A DNA stretch of 64,000 nt from Janibacter indicus (GCF_900176385.1 NZ_FWXN01000003.1:248001-312000); one strand, 5' to 3'. Positions 1 through 10,154 are shown, counted from the stretch's first letter. Notes: a model not told the origin generated them from the letters alone. Numbers and translations: made by a program.

Positions 1-186
1 TGCCCAACGGCATCGGCTCGGCCTGCACCAACCCCGCCCGAACCAGATGCCGACGAGCTGTGGAGTGAGCACATCCAGCCGCCCTGGCTGCGGCACCAAT
101 CGATCCTTCCCGTTCGAAGGCAGCCACCATCACAGCAACTACCTCCGCAGAGACCTCAACACGACGCCGCTTTTGGCTCGAAATGA
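1..186 (+). CDS. Possible 3' end of a gene entering from the left
   Basis: Frame 1 is open from the first base to a TGA at 184-186, giving about 61 proline- and glutamine-rich residues. No domain is recognisable. A perfect 15-bp inverted repeat starts two bases after the stop, which is where a terminator would sit, and this is the main support for a real gene end. The other two forward frames are less convincing. The product cannot be named. Confidence 0.35.
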   Translation, partial: CPTASARPAPTPPEPDADELWSEHIQPPWLRHQSILPVRRQPPSQQLPPQRPQHDAAFGSK

Positions 187-187
187 C

Positions 188-232
188 CATGGTCCTCGCA
201 ACTCCTCAGATCGAGGTGTTGCGAGGACCATG
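188..232. terminator. Perfect 15-bp hairpin between convergent genes
   Basis: Arms CATGGTCCTCGCAAC (188-202) and GTTGCGAGGACCATG (218-232) are exact reverse complements around a 15-nt loop. The hairpin lies between the left-edge reading frame and the 3' end of oppF, so it suits a bidirectional terminator. There is no U-tract, as is common in actinobacteria. Confidence 0.55.
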
Positions 233-275
233 TGAACCGAAGCGGCGGCTCCCCCCTTCGTGCGTCTGCCGGAGG

Positions 276-1430
276 TCAGGCGAAGGGGATCTCGTCGACG
301 ATCCGCTCGGCCTCGGCATCGGCGGCCAGCTGCGCGCCGGCCTCGTCGACCTGAGCGGCCACCGCGTGCGGCTGGAGCTCGCCCGAGGCGATCTGCTCGG
401 CCCAGTGGCAGGCGACCTTGTGCTCCGCGCCGGCGCCGTCGATCTCCACCAGCCTCAGCTGCGGACGCTCGGTGTCGCAGTGGGTCTCCTGGCGCCACGG
501 GCAGCGGGTGTGGAAGCGGCACCCCGCGGGAGGCGCGGCCGGCGAGGGCAGGTCGCCGGTCAGCAGGATCTGCTCGCGGGTGTCCTCGACGACCGGGTCC
601 GGCACGGGCACCGCCGAGAGCAGGGCCCGGGTGTAGGGGTGCAGGGGAGCGGCGTAGAGGCCGTCGGCGGGCGCCTCCTCGACGATGCCGCCGAGGTACA
701 TCACGCCGACGCGGTCGGAGATGTGCCGCACGACCGCGAGGTCGTGGGCGATGACGAGATAGGTCAGGCCGTACTCGGCCTGCAGGTCCGACATGAGGTT
801 GATGACCTGCGCCTGCACCGAGACGTCGAGCGCGGAGACCGGTTCGTCGGCGACGACGAGCTCGGGGTTGACGCTCAACGCCCGGGCGATGCCGATGCGC
901 TGGCGCTGACCGCCGGAGAACTCGTGGGGGTACTTCTTCAGCGCGGCCGGCGGGAGCCCGACGTCGGCGAGCAGCTGGCGCAGGCGGGGCTCGGCCTCCT
1001 TGGCGTCCCTGACGATGCCGTGGGCCTTCATCCCCTCGACGAGCAGGGCCTCGACGCTCTGGCGGGGGTCGAGGCTGCCCATGGGGTCCTGGAAGACCAT
1101 CTGCAGGTCCTTGCGCCGCCGGCGCAGGTCCTCGCCCGTCAGCGTGGAGATCGGCTCGCCGCCGAAGGTGACCGTGCCGTCGGTCGCCGGCTCGAGGTGG
1201 AGGATCGCGCGGCCGAGCGTGGACTTGCCGCAGCCGGACTCGCCGACGAGGCCGTAGGTCTCGCCGCGTCGGATCTGCAGGTCGACGCCGTCGACGGCGT
1301 AGACGTGCCCGACGACCTTGTCGAAGATGACGCCCTTGGTGATCGGGTAGTGGACCTTGAGGCCGCGGACGTCGACGAGGACGTCGGCGTCGCTCTCCGT
1401 GGCGGTCGGCTCGGGGCTCGTGGTGGTCAT
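276..1430 (-). CDS. oppF: Oligopeptide/dipeptide ABC transporter, ATPase subunit (OppF/DppF type)
   Basis: 384-residue cytoplasmic ATPase that powers peptide import together with OppD. Visible motifs are Walker [10 protein letters not shown] near 63-71, Q-loop FQDP near 113, signature FSGGQRQR near 171 and Walker B VVADEP near 192. The C-terminal oligo_HPY region has the usual cysteine-bearing segment (CRFHTRCPW). ATG at 1430 overlaps the oppD stop as ATGA, so the two are translationally coupled. It is the last gene of an A-B-C-D-F operon. The 30-residue alanine-rich tail after the HPY region is longer than usual. The substrate cannot be read from sequence. Confidence 0.93.
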   Translation of the reverse strand: MTTTSPEPTATESDADVLVDVRGLKVHYPITKGVIFDKVVGHVYAVDGVDLQIRRGETYGLVGESGCGKSTLGRAILHLEPATDGTVTFGGEPISTLTGEDLRRRRKDLQMVFQDPMGSLDPRQSVEALLVEGMKAHGIVRDAKEAEPRLRQLLADVGLPPAALKKYPHEFSGGQRQRIGIARALSVNPELVVADEPVSALDVSVQAQVINLMSDLQAEYGLTYLVIAHDLAVVRHISDRVGVMYLGGIVEEAPADGLYAAPLHPYTRALLSAVPVPDPVVEDTREQILLTGDLPSPAAPPAGCRFHTRCPWRQETHCDTERPQLRLVEIDGAGAEHKVACHWAEQIASGELQPHAVAAQVDEAGAQLAADAEAERIVDEIPFA

Positions 1431-2482
1431 CGGACCTCCTCGGTCGTCGCGGCCTCGGCGGGCGAGGGGTCGCCCGCGAGGGGGTTGAAGCAGCGCAGGG
1501 CACGCGAGCCCCCGAGGGCCAGGTCGGGGGTGGCCTCGCGGCAGTGGTCGGTGGCGCTGGCGCAGCGTGGCGCGAAGGCGCACGAGCTGGTCCACGGGAG
1601 GTTGTCGGCCACCGACCCCGGCACGGGGTTGAGACGCGCGCCGCGCTCCCCGTCGAGGCTCGGCACGCTCGCGAGCAGGCCACCGGTGTAGGGGTGGCGC
1701 GGCTGCGCGAAGAGGTCGTGCCGCTCCGCCCGCTCGACGAGTCGGCCGCCGTAGAGGACGTTGATCTCGTCGCACAGCCCGGCGACGACGCCGAGGTCGT
1801 GGGTGATCATGATCAGGGCCGTGCCGGTCTCCTCGACGAGCTCGCGCAGCAGGGCGAGGATCTGGGCCTGGATCGTCACGTCGAGCGCCGTGGTCGGCTC
1901 GTCGGCGATGAGCAGCCGGGGCTCGCAGGCCAGGGCCATGGCGATGAGCGCGCGCTGGCGCATGCCGCCGGAGAGCTGGTGCGGGTAGTCCTTGAGTCGA
2001 CGGTCGGGGTCGGGGATGCCCACCTTCTTGAGCATGTCGCGCGCGTGGGGCGTGGCCTCCTTGCGGGACATGCCCCTGTGCCGCTCGAGCACCTCGGTGA
2101 CCTGTCGGCCGATGGGGACGACGGGGTTGAGGGAGGAGAGCGGGTCCTGGAAGATCATGCCGACGTCGCGGCCGCGACGCTCGCGCATCTGCTTGTCGGA
2201 GAGGGTGAGCAGGTCGGTGCCGTCGAGGTGGACCGAGCCGGTCACCTCGTTGCCGCGGGTGGGCAGCAGGCCCATGATCGCGAGCGAGGTCACCGACTTG
2301 CCGCAGCCGGACTCGCCGACGAGACCGACGGTCTGCCCCGGCTGGACGTCGAAGCTCACCCCGTCGACGGCGGTGAAGGGGGTCTGCCCCTGCCGGCGGA
2401 AGGTCACCGACAGGTCGCGCACGGACAGCAGGGGAGTGCCGGCGCCCGCGCGGGGGCTGCTCGGCGTGGGGGCGGACGACAT
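1427..2482 (-). CDS. oppD: Oligopeptide/dipeptide ABC transporter, ATPase subunit (OppD/DppD type)
   Basis: First ATPase of the importer, 351 residues. Walker A GESGCGKS lies near 56-63, signature LSGGMRQR and Walker [13 protein letters not shown] follow in order, and the oligo_HPY C-terminus (CAFAPRC) is present. ATG at 2482 is chosen because GGAGGTGA sits five bases upstream; a GTG at 2491 would bury that ribosome site in the coding region. The start is 5 bp past the oppC stop and the 3' end overlaps oppF by 4 bp, so stoichiometry with OppF is probably set by coupling. Confidence 0.92.
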   Translation of the reverse strand: MSSAPTPSSPRAGAGTPLLSVRDLSVTFRRQGQTPFTAVDGVSFDVQPGQTVGLVGESGCGKSVTSLAIMGLLPTRGNEVTGSVHLDGTDLLTLSDKQMRERRGRDVGMIFQDPLSSLNPVVPIGRQVTEVLERHRGMSRKEATPHARDMLKKVGIPDPDRRLKDYPHQLSGGMRQRALIAMALACEPRLLIADEPTTALDVTIQAQILALLRELVEETGTALIMITHDLGVVAGLCDEINVLYGGRLVERAERHDLFAQPRHPYTGGLLASVPSLDGERGARLNPVPGSVADNLPWTSSCAFAPRCASATDHCREATPDLALGGSRALRCFNPLAGDPSPAEAATTEEVR

Positions 2483-2487
2483 GCCGC

Positions 2488-3477
2488 TCACCTCCGGCTC
2501 TTGGGGTCGAGGGCCTCGCGCAACGACTCACCCATGAGGGTGAAGCCCAGCGCGACGACGATGATGCACAGGGCCGGGTAGAAGGCCAGGTGCGGGTGGT
2601 CCTGGAAGTAGGTCTCGGAGGTGCCGAGCATCTGGCCCCACTCGGGGACCCGGTCGTCGGGCAGGCCGAGGCCGAGGTAGGACAGCGCGGCGGCGTCGAT
2701 GATCGCCGTCGCGAGGACGAGCGTCGCCTGGACGATGACCGGCCCGAGCGAGTTGGGCAGCATGTGCCGCAGGACGATCGCCGAGCGCTTGACGCCGAGC
2801 GCGCGGGCGGCGAGGACGTGGTCCTTGCTCCGCTGGGCGAGCATCGAGCCGCGCAGCAGCCGGGCGAAGATCGGCACCTGCACGGTGGCGATGGCGATGA
2901 TGACCGTCCACTGGCTGGGGCGGGCGGCGATCGCCGCGATGGAGAAGGCGAGCAGCAGGCTCGGGATCGACAGCATGACGTCGACGATGCGCATGATGAC
3001 CGCGTCGACGACCCCGCCGAAGGCGCCGGCGAGGGTGCCGAGGACGAGACCGCCGGACAGGCCGCCGAGGGTCGCCGCGACTCCGACGATGAGCGTCTGC
3101 CGGCTGCCGACGATGAGCCGGGAGAGGAAGTCGCGGCCCGAGCTGTCGGCACCGAGCGGGTAACCCGCCTCCGGGCCGGGGATCGGGTTGGACTGCGGGC
3201 TCACCTTGTCGATGAGGGGGTTGTCGGCGGGGTCGTGGGGAGCGATCCACGGCGCGACGATCGCGAGGACGACGAAGGCGATGGTGATCGCCAGGCCGAG
3301 CAGGAAGATCGGGTTGCGACGCAGCCGACGCCAGGCCGAGGCGATGAGGCCGACGCCCTCGGAGTCGTCGATCGCACCGGCCTCGGCGACCGTCGTGCCG
3401 CTCGAGGCGGCGAGGTCGTCGATGCGCTGCTTGCGGCGGGCGCCGAGCCCGCGGCGGGGGGACTGGTCGGAGCTCAT
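2488..3477 (-). CDS. oppC: Peptide ABC transporter permease (OppC/DppC type)
   Basis: 329-residue inner-membrane permease. A 55-residue cytoplasmic N-terminus precedes the first membrane segment (residues about 58-80, IFLLGLAITIAFVVL), followed by the periplasmic loop with HDPADNPL and a BPD_transp_1 core of five helices. The EAA coupling loop is visible as AARALGVKRSAIVLRHMLPN around residue 225. It overlaps the oppB stop as ATGA. OppC would pair with OppB to form the channel and dock OppD and OppF. Confidence 0.93.
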   Translation of the reverse strand: MSSDQSPRRGLGARRKQRIDDLAASSGTTVAEAGAIDDSEGVGLIASAWRRLRRNPIFLLGLAITIAFVVLAIVAPWIAPHDPADNPLIDKVSPQSNPIPGPEAGYPLGADSSGRDFLSRLIVGSRQTLIVGVAATLGGLSGGLVLGTLAGAFGGVVDAVIMRIVDVMLSIPSLLLAFSIAAIAARPSQWTVIIAIATVQVPIFARLLRGSMLAQRSKDHVLAARALGVKRSAIVLRHMLPNSLGPVIVQATLVLATAIIDAAALSYLGLGLPDDRVPEWGQMLGTSETYFQDHPHLAFYPALCIIVVALGFTLMGESLREALDPKSRR

Positions 3478-4478
3478 CGGGTCCTCACTCGGGGGTCGAC
3501 GACGGCGTAGAGGATGTCGACGATCAGGTTGACGACGACGTAGGTGCCCGCGGCCGCGAGGATGAGCACCTGCAGCACGGGGTAGTCGCGCAGGCTGAAG
3601 GCCTGGCGCAGGGCGTCACCGATGCCGGCGATGTTGAAGACCGACTCGGTGAGCACGGCTCCGGCGAGCAGCCCGCCCATCTGCAGACCGATCGCGGTGA
3701 TGACCGGCAGCAGGGCGTTGCGCATGACGTGCCGGCCCCGGACGACCCGCTGGGTCAGGCCCTTGGACTCGGCGGTGCGCACGTAGTCCTCGTCGAGCAC
3801 CTCGAGCACCGAGGCGCGGGTGATCCGGAAGATCATCGCGAAGGGGATGGACGCCAGGGCCAGCCCCGGCAGCAGCAGGTGCTTGAGGGCGTCCCAGGCC
3901 GCGTCCCACTCACGGGTGAGCAACCCGTCGAGGATGAAGAAGCCGGTGACCCGGGTGGCGTCGACTTCCTGACGCCCGGAGACCGGCAGCCAGTGCAGCT
4001 CCTGGGCGAAGACGTAGCGCAGGAGGAAGGCGAGGAAGAAGACCGGGACGGCGACGCCGACGAGCGAGCCGATGACACTGAGGTTGTCGAGCAGGCTGCC
4101 GTGCCGCTTGGCGGCGAGGTAGCCCAGGGGGAGCGCGAGGCCGATGGCGATGACGAGCGCGACGAGGCTGAGCTCGATCGTCGCCGGGAAGCGGTCGAGG
4201 AGGAGGTCCATCGCCGGCTTGCCGGGCTGGACGCCGTTGGAGACGCCGAAGTCGCCGGTGACGGCTCGCTTGAGGAAGGTCCAGTACTGCACCCAGATCG
4301 GCTCGTCGAGCCCGAGCTCGTGGGTCAGCCGGGCGCGGCTCTCCGGGGTGGCGCGCTCGCCGAGCATCGCCGAGACGATGCCGCCGGGCAGAGCGCGCAA
4401 CCACAGGAAGAGCAGCAGCGACAGGACGAAGATGACGAGCACCAGCTGCATGAGCCGGCGGATGATGAATCTCAGCAC
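3474..4478 (-). CDS. oppB: Peptide ABC transporter permease (OppB/DppB type)
   Basis: 334-residue permease with the classical OppB N-terminus (MLRFIIRRLMQLVLVIFVLS) and a BPD_transp_1 core; the EAA loop reads RTAESKGLTQRVVRGRHVMRN. Translation starts at GTG 4478 with AGGAG seven bases upstream. It is the first membrane gene after the binding protein and is separated from it by an intercistronic hairpin, so permease levels are probably lower than binding-protein levels. Confidence 0.93.
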   Translation of the reverse strand: MLRFIIRRLMQLVLVIFVLSLLLFLWLRALPGGIVSAMLGERATPESRARLTHELGLDEPIWVQYWTFLKRAVTGDFGVSNGVQPGKPAMDLLLDRFPATIELSLVALVIAIGLALPLGYLAAKRHGSLLDNLSVIGSLVGVAVPVFFLAFLLRYVFAQELHWLPVSGRQEVDATRVTGFFILDGLLTREWDAAWDALKHLLLPGLALASIPFAMIFRITRASVLEVLDEDYVRTAESKGLTQRVVRGRHVMRNALLPVITAIGLQMGGLLAGAVLTESVFNIAGIGDALRQAFSLRDYPVLQVLILAAAGTYVVVNLIVDILYAVVDPRVRTR

Positions 4479-4507
4479 GAGTGCGCTCCTGGTGTCGACC
4501 GCGGACC

Positions 4508-4541
4508 GGGGCCGCCTCGACCTGGTGGTCGAGGCGGCCCC
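4508..4541 (-). terminator. Strong intercistronic hairpin between oppA and oppB
   Basis: GGGGCCGCCTCGACC (4508-4522) and GGTCGAGGCGGCCCC (4527-4541) are perfect reverse complements with a 4-nt loop. The hairpin lies in the 89-nt gap after the binding-protein gene. Partial terminators or mRNA-stabilising hairpins are known at this position in ABC importer operons and give excess binding protein. That role here is inferred from position. Confidence 0.65.
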
Positions 4542-4567
4542 GTCACGAGGTCACCTGCTGGTGTGGG

Positions 4568-6223
4568 TCACTTGCCGCCGACGGTGACCGACGAGAAGCG
4601 CTCGGCGGTCAGCGGGCTGGCGACGAGCCCCTCGACGTCCTCGTTGACGACGATCGCGGGCGGCGAGTGCGAGATCGGCAGGCCGGGCACGTACTCGTCG
4701 TGGATCTTCTGGTTCAGCTCCTCGTACTTCTTCGTCCGCTCGGCCTCGTCGACCGTCTGGTCGGCGTCCTTGAGCTCCTTGCTCAGGTCGGCACCGAAGT
4801 CCGTGGCCGAGGTGTGGAAGTCGTTGGACTTGAGGTTGCCGAAGAAGGTGCCGATGAAGTTGTCGGCGGAGTTGTAGTCACCCGTCCAGCCGAGCAGCCA
4901 GGCGTCGAACTGGCCGTTGTCGACGCCGTCGAGGTAGCCGCCGTTCCACGGCTTGGTGACGACCTCGACCTCCACGCCGGCCTTCTCGAAGTCCTTGCGG
5001 ATGGCCTCGTGGATCTTCTGCGGGTTGGGCATGTAGGGCCGGGTGACCTCGCTCGGGTAGGCGAAGGTCAGCTTGAGGTTTTCCTGGCCCGCCTCCTTGA
5101 GCAGCTTCTTGGCGCCCTCGGGGTCGTACTTGGTGACCGCGATGTCCTTGTTGTAGCCCTCGACGGTGTCGGGGTAGAACTGCGAGGCCGCGGTGGCGCC
5201 CTCCGGCAGCTGGGACTTCACCAGCTGCTCGCGGTTGACCGCCATGTCGAGCGCCTGACGGACCTTGAGGTCCTTCAGGGCCGGGTTGCTCTCGGGGTTG
5301 AAGGCGACGTAGAGGACGTTGAAGGGGTCGCGGATCTCGACCTGGTTGCCGTCGTCCTCGAGGGCCTTCCAGTCCACGGGGTTGGGCAGGTCGTAGCCGT
5401 TGATGCTGTCGGCCTCGAGCTCCTGGCGGCGGGTCGACTCGTTGGGGATGATGTTGAAGACAATCTCGGCGTTCTTGGCCTTGTCGCCCCAGTAGTCGTC
5501 GTTGCGCTTGAGCGTGACCGTCTTGTTGGCCTCGTCGTAGGCGTCGAAGGTGTACGGGCCGGTGCCCACGGGGTTCTCGGAGTTCTTGGGGTAGGCGAAG
5601 CCCTCGCCCTGCTTCTTGACGTCGTTGGCCTTGCCCTCCTCCAGCGCCTTGGGGGACTGGATGCCGAAGGCCGACAGCGAGAGCATCGCCGGGAACTTCG
5701 AGGTCGCGCGGGCGATCTTCAGCACGACGGTCTGCTCGTCGCTCGCCTCGCAGCTGCGGTAGAGCGAGTCATCGCCGAAGCCCTCCATCGAGTAGGCCCA
5801 GTACTCGGCGGGGCCGGCCTGGGCGGTCTCGTTCTGGTCGGCCATGCGCTCGAAGTTGTCGCAGACGGCCTGGGCGTCGAGGGTCTCGCCGTCGCTGAAC
5901 TTCACGCCCTCACGCAGGGTGAAGGTCCACGTCGTGCCGTCCTCGGACGGCTCCCACTTCTCGGCCAGGCCGGGCCCGATCTCGGAGCTGCCCTCCTCGA
6001 CCTCGACCAGACCCTCGAAGATCTGACGGGTGACGCGGAAGGTCTCGCCGTCACTGGCGTAGAAGGGGTCGAAGACCTCGGGGGCGCCGGCGGCGCCGAA
6101 GGTGAAGGTGCCCTCGGCGTCACCACCGGAGCCCGAGTCGTCGCGCTCGCTCTGCGCGCACGCGCTCAGCGTCAGCGCAGTCGCGGCCAGCGCGGCCAGC
6201 GGGGCAGCTTTCCTCATCGACAT
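4568..6223 (-). CDS. oppA: Peptide-binding lipoprotein (SBP_bac_5, OppA/DppA type)
   Basis: 551-residue extracytoplasmic binding lipoprotein. It has a lysine/arginine n-region, a hydrophobic stretch and a lipobox LSAC with the acylated cysteine at about residue 22. The mature part carries the family 5 hallmarks, for example GPGLAEKWEPSEDGTTW near residue 90 and PVGTGPYTF in the middle. ATG 6223 is preferred over ATG 6217 because GAGGA lies four to five bases upstream. It is the first gene of the operon and captures peptides for OppBCDF. Ligand specificity cannot be predicted. Confidence 0.92.
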   Translation of the reverse strand: MSMRKAAPLAALAATALTLSACAQSERDDSGSGGDAEGTFTFGAAGAPEVFDPFYASDGETFRVTRQIFEGLVEVEEGSSEIGPGLAEKWEPSEDGTTWTFTLREGVKFSDGETLDAQAVCDNFERMADQNETAQAGPAEYWAYSMEGFGDDSLYRSCEASDEQTVVLKIARATSKFPAMLSLSAFGIQSPKALEEGKANDVKKQGEGFAYPKNSENPVGTGPYTFDAYDEANKTVTLKRNDDYWGDKAKNAEIVFNIIPNESTRRQELEADSINGYDLPNPVDWKALEDDGNQVEIRDPFNVLYVAFNPESNPALKDLKVRQALDMAVNREQLVKSQLPEGATAASQFYPDTVEGYNKDIAVTKYDPEGAKKLLKEAGQENLKLTFAYPSEVTRPYMPNPQKIHEAIRKDFEKAGVEVEVVTKPWNGGYLDGVDNGQFDAWLLGWTGDYNSADNFIGTFFGNLKSNDFHTSATDFGADLSKELKDADQTVDEAERTKKYEELNQKIHDEYVPGLPISHSPPAIVVNEDVEGLVASPLTAERFSSVTVGGK

Positions 6224-6314
6224 GTGTTCCTCGCTCGTCTCAGCCAGGCCCGGAGCGGTCGCCCGGGTCCGTGTCCGCGGGCGATGGTGATCCACCGCAC
6301 ACGGTTGGGGCGGC

Positions 6315-6341
6315 AATATAGTCCGATCCTGAGGCCGTCAG
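6315..6341 (-). promoter_or_regulatory. Putative opp operon promoter
   Basis: On the minus strand a near-consensus -10 TATATT (6315-6320) is preceded 15 bp upstream by CTGACG (6336-6341), a weak -35. It lies about 90 bp before the oppA start in the divergent oppA-typA region. It is one of very few AT-rich stretches in this GC-rich gap. Confidence 0.4.
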
Positions 6342-6397
6342 GGGCTGGTGCCGTGACCTTTACCGGAGTGAGACCGCCGCGACCGCAGGATGTGCGG

Positions 6398-6451
6398 CGA
6401 AGGGGGAAAACCCTCACCCGATCCTGCGGCAGGGGGCGGGTCCCCCCTTCG
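6398..6451. repeat. Inverted pair of the CGAAGGGGG word
   Basis: CGAAGGGGG (6398-6406) and CCCCCTTCG (6443-6451) face each other across 36 bp in the oppA-typA divergent gap. This is one of several intergenic inverted pairs of the window-wide repeated word. Here it lies upstream of both genes, so it is not an obvious terminator for either. Confidence 0.5.
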
Positions 6452-6493
6452 TCCATTTGGGCCGGGGGCCCACGGGCTGAGATGATCGCGACC

Positions 6494-8389
6494 ATGCCCC
6501 TGATCTCTCGCAGCGACATCCGCAATGTCGCCATCGTCGCCCACGTCGACCACGGCAAGACCACCCTCGTCGACAAGATGCTCTGGCAGGGGGGTGCCTT
6601 CGGCGAGCACGACCACGTCGACGAGCGGGCCATGGACTCCGGCGACCTCGAGCGGGAGAAGGGCATCACGATCCTCGCCAAGAACACGGCGATCCACTAC
6701 AACGGCCCCTCCGCGGCCGCCCACGACGCCCCCGACGGCGTGACGATCAACATCATCGACACCCCGGGCCACGCCGACTTCGGTGGCGAGGTCGAGCGCG
6801 GTCTGTCGATGGTCGACGGTGTCGTCCTGCTCGTCGACGCCTCCGAGGGCCCGCTGCCGCAGACCCGCTTCGTGCTGCGCAAGGCGCTCGCGGCCAAGAT
6901 GCCGGTCATCCTGTGCATCAACAAGGTCGACCGGCCCGACAGCCGGATCGCCGAGGTCGTCGACGAGGCCTACGAGCTCTTCATGGACCTCGACGCCGAC
7001 GAGGACCAGATCGAGTTCCCCATCGTCTACGCCTCCGGCAAGGCCGGCGCCGCGAGCCTCACCCGGCCCGAGGACGGCACCCTGCCGGACAACGAGGACC
7101 TCGAGCCGCTCTTCAAGACGATCATGGAGACGATCCCGGCCCCCTCCTACGAGGAGGACGCCCCGCTCCAGGCGCACGTCACCAACCTCGACTCGAGCAA
7201 CTTCCTCGGTCGCCTCGCGCTGCTGCGCGTCTTCAACGGCGAGCTGCGCAAGGGCCAGCAGGTCACGTGGTGCCGCCACGACGGGTCGACCGAGCGGGTC
7301 AAGATCACCGAGCTGCTCATCACCGAGGGCCTCGAGCGCAAGCCGCTCGACACCGGCGCCGCCCGCCCCGGCGACATCATCGCCATCGCCGGCATCCCCG
7401 ACATCATGATCGGCGACACGATCGCCGACGCCGACAACCCCATCCCGCTGCCGGTCATCACCGTCGACGAGCCGGCCATCTCGCTGACCCTGGGCACCAA
7501 CACCTCGCCCCTCGTCGGCCGCGGCCCGACCAAGGGCACCAAGGTCACCGCCCGCATGGTCAAGGACCGCCTCGACAAGGAGCTCATCGGCAACGTCTCC
7601 CTGCGCGTGCTGCCGACCGAGCGCCCCGACGCCTGGGAGGTCCAGGGCCGTGGTGAGCTCGCGCTGGCGATCCTGGTCGAGCAGATGCGCCGCGAGGGCT
7701 TCGAGATGACCGTCGGCAAGCCGCAGGTGGTCACCAAGGAGGTCGACGGCAAGGTCCACGAGCCGGTCGAGCGCCTGACGATCGACACCCCCGAGGAGTA
7801 CCTCGGCGCCATCACCCAGGTCCTGGCCGCCCGCAAGGGCCGCATGGAGCAGATGACCAACCACGGCACCGGGTGGGTCCGCATGGAGTTCCTCGTGCCC
7901 TCGCGCGGCCTCATCGGCTTCCGCACCGAGTTCCTCACCGAGACCCGTGGCGCCGGCATCGCGCACCACGTCTTCGAGGGCTACGAGCCGTGGTTCGGCG
8001 CGATCACCACGCGCGTGTCCGGCTCGCTCGTCGCCGACCGCTCCGGGCCGGTGACCTCCTACGCGATGGTCAACCTCCAGGAGCGTGGCTCGCTCTTCAC
8101 CGAGCCGGGCACCGAGGTCTACGAGGGCATGATCGTCGGCGAGAACTCGCGGGCCGACGACATGGACGTCAACATCACCAAGGAGAAGAAGCTCACCAAC
8201 GTGCGGGCCTCCTCCGCGGACAACTTCGAAAAGGTCGTCCCGCCGCGCAAGCTGAGCCTTGAGCAGTCGCTCGAGTTCTGCCGCGAGGACGAGTGCGTCG
8301 AGGTCACCCCGGACGCCATCCGCATCCGCAAGGTCGAGCTCGACGCCAACCTGCGTGCCCGGGCCGCTTCACGGGCTCGCAACTCCTGA
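6494..8389 (+). CDS. typA: Ribosome-associated GTPase TypA/BipA
   Basis: 631-residue translational GTPase related to EF-G/LepA that binds ribosomes and helps 50S maturation under stress. G1 is AHVDHGKTT (residues about 16-24), the effector segment has EREKGITI, G3 is [14 protein letters not shown] near 88 and G4 is NKVDRP near 142. Full-length BipA architecture follows, with domain II, domains III/V and the BipA-specific C-terminal domain. ATG 6494 is used; an in-frame ATG at 6482 is possible. The downstream lipoprotein gene starts 13 bp after the stop, so they may be cotranscribed. Confidence 0.95.
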   Translation: MPLISRSDIRNVAIVAHVDHGKTTLVDKMLWQGGAFGEHDHVDERAMDSGDLEREKGITILAKNTAIHYNGPSAAAHDAPDGVTINIIDTPGHADFGGEVERGLSMVDGVVLLVDASEGPLPQTRFVLRKALAAKMPVILCINKVDRPDSRIAEVVDEAYELFMDLDADEDQIEFPIVYASGKAGAASLTRPEDGTLPDNEDLEPLFKTIMETIPAPSYEEDAPLQAHVTNLDSSNFLGRLALLRVFNGELRKGQQVTWCRHDGSTERVKITELLITEGLERKPLDTGAARPGDIIAIAGIPDIMIGDTIADADNPIPLPVITVDEPAISLTLGTNTSPLVGRGPTKGTKVTARMVKDRLDKELIGNVSLRVLPTERPDAWEVQGRGELALAILVEQMRREGFEMTVGKPQVVTKEVDGKVHEPVERLTIDTPEEYLGAITQVLAARKGRMEQMTNHGTGWVRMEFLVPSRGLIGFRTEFLTETRGAGIAHHVFEGYEPWFGAITTRVSGSLVADRSGPVTSYAMVNLQERGSLFTEPGTEVYEGMIVGENSRADDMDVNITKEKKLTNVRASSADNFEKVVPPRKLSLEQSLEFCREDECVEVTPDAIRIRKVELDANLRARAASRARNS

Positions 8390-8402
8390 GAGGAGAGCGC
8401 CG

Positions 8403-10154
8403 ATGAGGCGCAGCACCCGAGGACTGATCGCCGGTGCGGTCGCGCTCGCCGTCACGGTAGGCGCGACCGCCTGCACCGACGGTGACGGCGGCCCCGGCCC
8501 CGGCCCGTCCGCGAGCACCGGCGGCGTGAGCGGCCCCGAGGACCGCCTGACCCTGCTGTCCGAGGGCCCGGTCTCGGCATGGGACCCGCAGCGGATCACC
8601 AGCCGGCAGGTCGCCGGCCTCGCCTCGCGCACGTGGATGCGCACCCTCACCGCCTACGACCCGGCGACCAACCTCGCGGGCCAGCGGGCGCTGCGCGGTG
8701 ACCTCGCCGACGGCACCGGGCGGGCGAGCAAGGACGCCAGGACGTGGACCTTCCGCCTGCGGCAGGGCGTGACCTGGCAGGACGGCTCGGCGATCACCTG
8801 CGAGGACGTCCAGCACGGCGTCGCCCGCTCCTTCGACGAGGACATCACCTCCAGCGGCTACGCCCTGACCTATCTCGACATCCCCAAGCGGCCGGACGGC
8901 ACCTCGCGCTACCCCGGGCCGCTGGCGAAGGGGGGCACCTCCGCCGCCAACCGCAAGCTGCTGGAGCGGGCGGTGCAGTGCCGCGATGAGCGGACGATCA
9001 CCTTCCACCTCGCCGAGCCGGTCGGCAACTTCGACGAGGTCGTCTCGCTGCCCGAGTTCGCGCCCTTCAAGGCCTCGCGCGACAAGGTCGACGACGTCGC
9101 CCACGACGCCTTCAGCTCCGGGCCCTACAAGCTCAAGGAGGGCTGGACCCCGAGCAAGGGCGGCACCTGGGTGCGCAACCCGAAGTGGTCGGCCAAGAGC
9201 GACCCGCTGCGCCGGGTCGGGCCCGCGACGATCGAGCACCGGGAGGGCATCGAGCCCAAGGACGCCGTCGAGACGATCGTCGACGGCAAGGACGGCGGGC
9301 GCACCCTGGCCCTCGACCCCGTGCCGGCAGCGCTCACCCCGGCGCTCGACGAGGCCGGTGACGCCGCCCAGTCGGTCACCGTCGACGGTCAGCTCGTCGA
9401 CTACCTCGCCGTGAGCAGCAAGAGCAGCGCGCTGAAGAAGGCCGCCGTGCGCACCGCGCTGGCAACGGCGACCAACCGCGAGGGCTACACCGAGGCACTC
9501 GGCGCGGCCGGGGGCACCCCGTCGTGGTCGCTGCTCGGGACGGCCCTGCCGTCGACGCACGAGACCGTCCTCGACCACGGCCCCACCGGCGACGCCGCCG
9601 CGGCCCGCGCCGCGCTGCGCAAGGCCAAGGTGCGCACGCCCGTGAAGATCTCGGTCGCCTACCGCGACGGTGGCCAGATGCCCAAGGCGCTCAAGGCGCT
9701 CGAGGGCACCTGGGAGGATGCCGGCTTCGACGTCACCCTCGAGCCCATCGACGAGGAGGACTACTTCTCGCAGGTCGGCAGCCGCAAGGTGGCCGAGGAG
9801 CACGACCTCGTCTGGGCCAACTGGGGCCCCGACTTCCCCTCGGCGAGCACCGTGCTGCCGCCCCTCTTCGACGACCGGATCAACCTGTCGAAGACCTCCG
9901 TCGGCCGCGACTACGGCCTCTGGGCCGACAGGCAGGTCACCCAGGCGATGGACAAGGCCGGTGCGGAGACCACTCGGGCCGACCGGGCCAAGGCCTGGTC
10001 CGCGATCGACACCGACCTGCTGCGCGACGGGGCCTACATCCCCCTTCGCCAGAGCCGGCTGACCTATGCGGCCGGGTCGGAGGTCACCTCCTTCATCGGC
10101 AACCCCGTCTACGGCGGGGTCCCCGAGCTCGGGGTCGTCGGGGTGTCGCGATGA
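8403..10154 (+). CDS. Second family-5 substrate-binding lipoprotein
   Basis: 583-residue lipoprotein with a signal peptide and lipobox GATAC (cysteine near 24), followed by a glycine/proline-rich linker and an SBP_bac_5 fold (RTWTFRLRQGVTWQDGS and SSGPYKLKEGW are visible). ATG 8403 has GGAGAG upstream. No permease or ATPase genes adjoin it, so it is an orphan binding protein: it may feed the Opp importer on the other strand or act as a solute sensor. Its stop overlaps the mshB start (ATGA). The order typA, binding protein, mshB recurs, to my knowledge, in other actinobacteria. Confidence 0.85.
   Translation: MRRSTRGLIAGAVALAVTVGATACTDGDGGPGPGPSASTGGVSGPEDRLTLLSEGPVSAWDPQRITSRQVAGLASRTWMRTLTAYDPATNLAGQRALRGDLADGTGRASKDARTWTFRLRQGVTWQDGSAITCEDVQHGVARSFDEDITSSGYALTYLDIPKRPDGTSRYPGPLAKGGTSAANRKLLERAVQCRDERTITFHLAEPVGNFDEVVSLPEFAPFKASRDKVDDVAHDAFSSGPYKLKEGWTPSKGGTWVRNPKWSAKSDPLRRVGPATIEHREGIEPKDAVETIVDGKDGGRTLALDPVPAALTPALDEAGDAAQSVTVDGQLVDYLAVSSKSSALKKAAVRTALATATNREGYTEALGAAGGTPSWSLLGTALPSTHETVLDHGPTGDAAAARAALRKAKVRTPVKISVAYRDGGQMPKALKALEGTWEDAGFDVTLEPIDEEDYFSQVGSRKVAEEHDLVWANWGPDFPSASTVLPPLFDDRINLSKTSVGRDYGLWADRQVTQAMDKAGAETTRADRAKAWSAIDTDLLRDGAYIPLRQSRLTYAAGSEVTSFIGNPVYGGVPELGVVGVSR

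Noticed and set aside
4481-6493. Long plus-strand frame continuous with typA that would give a 1,302-residue protein
   Set aside because: The first ~670 residues are antisense to oppA and repetitive; TypA similarity starts exactly at ATG 6494.
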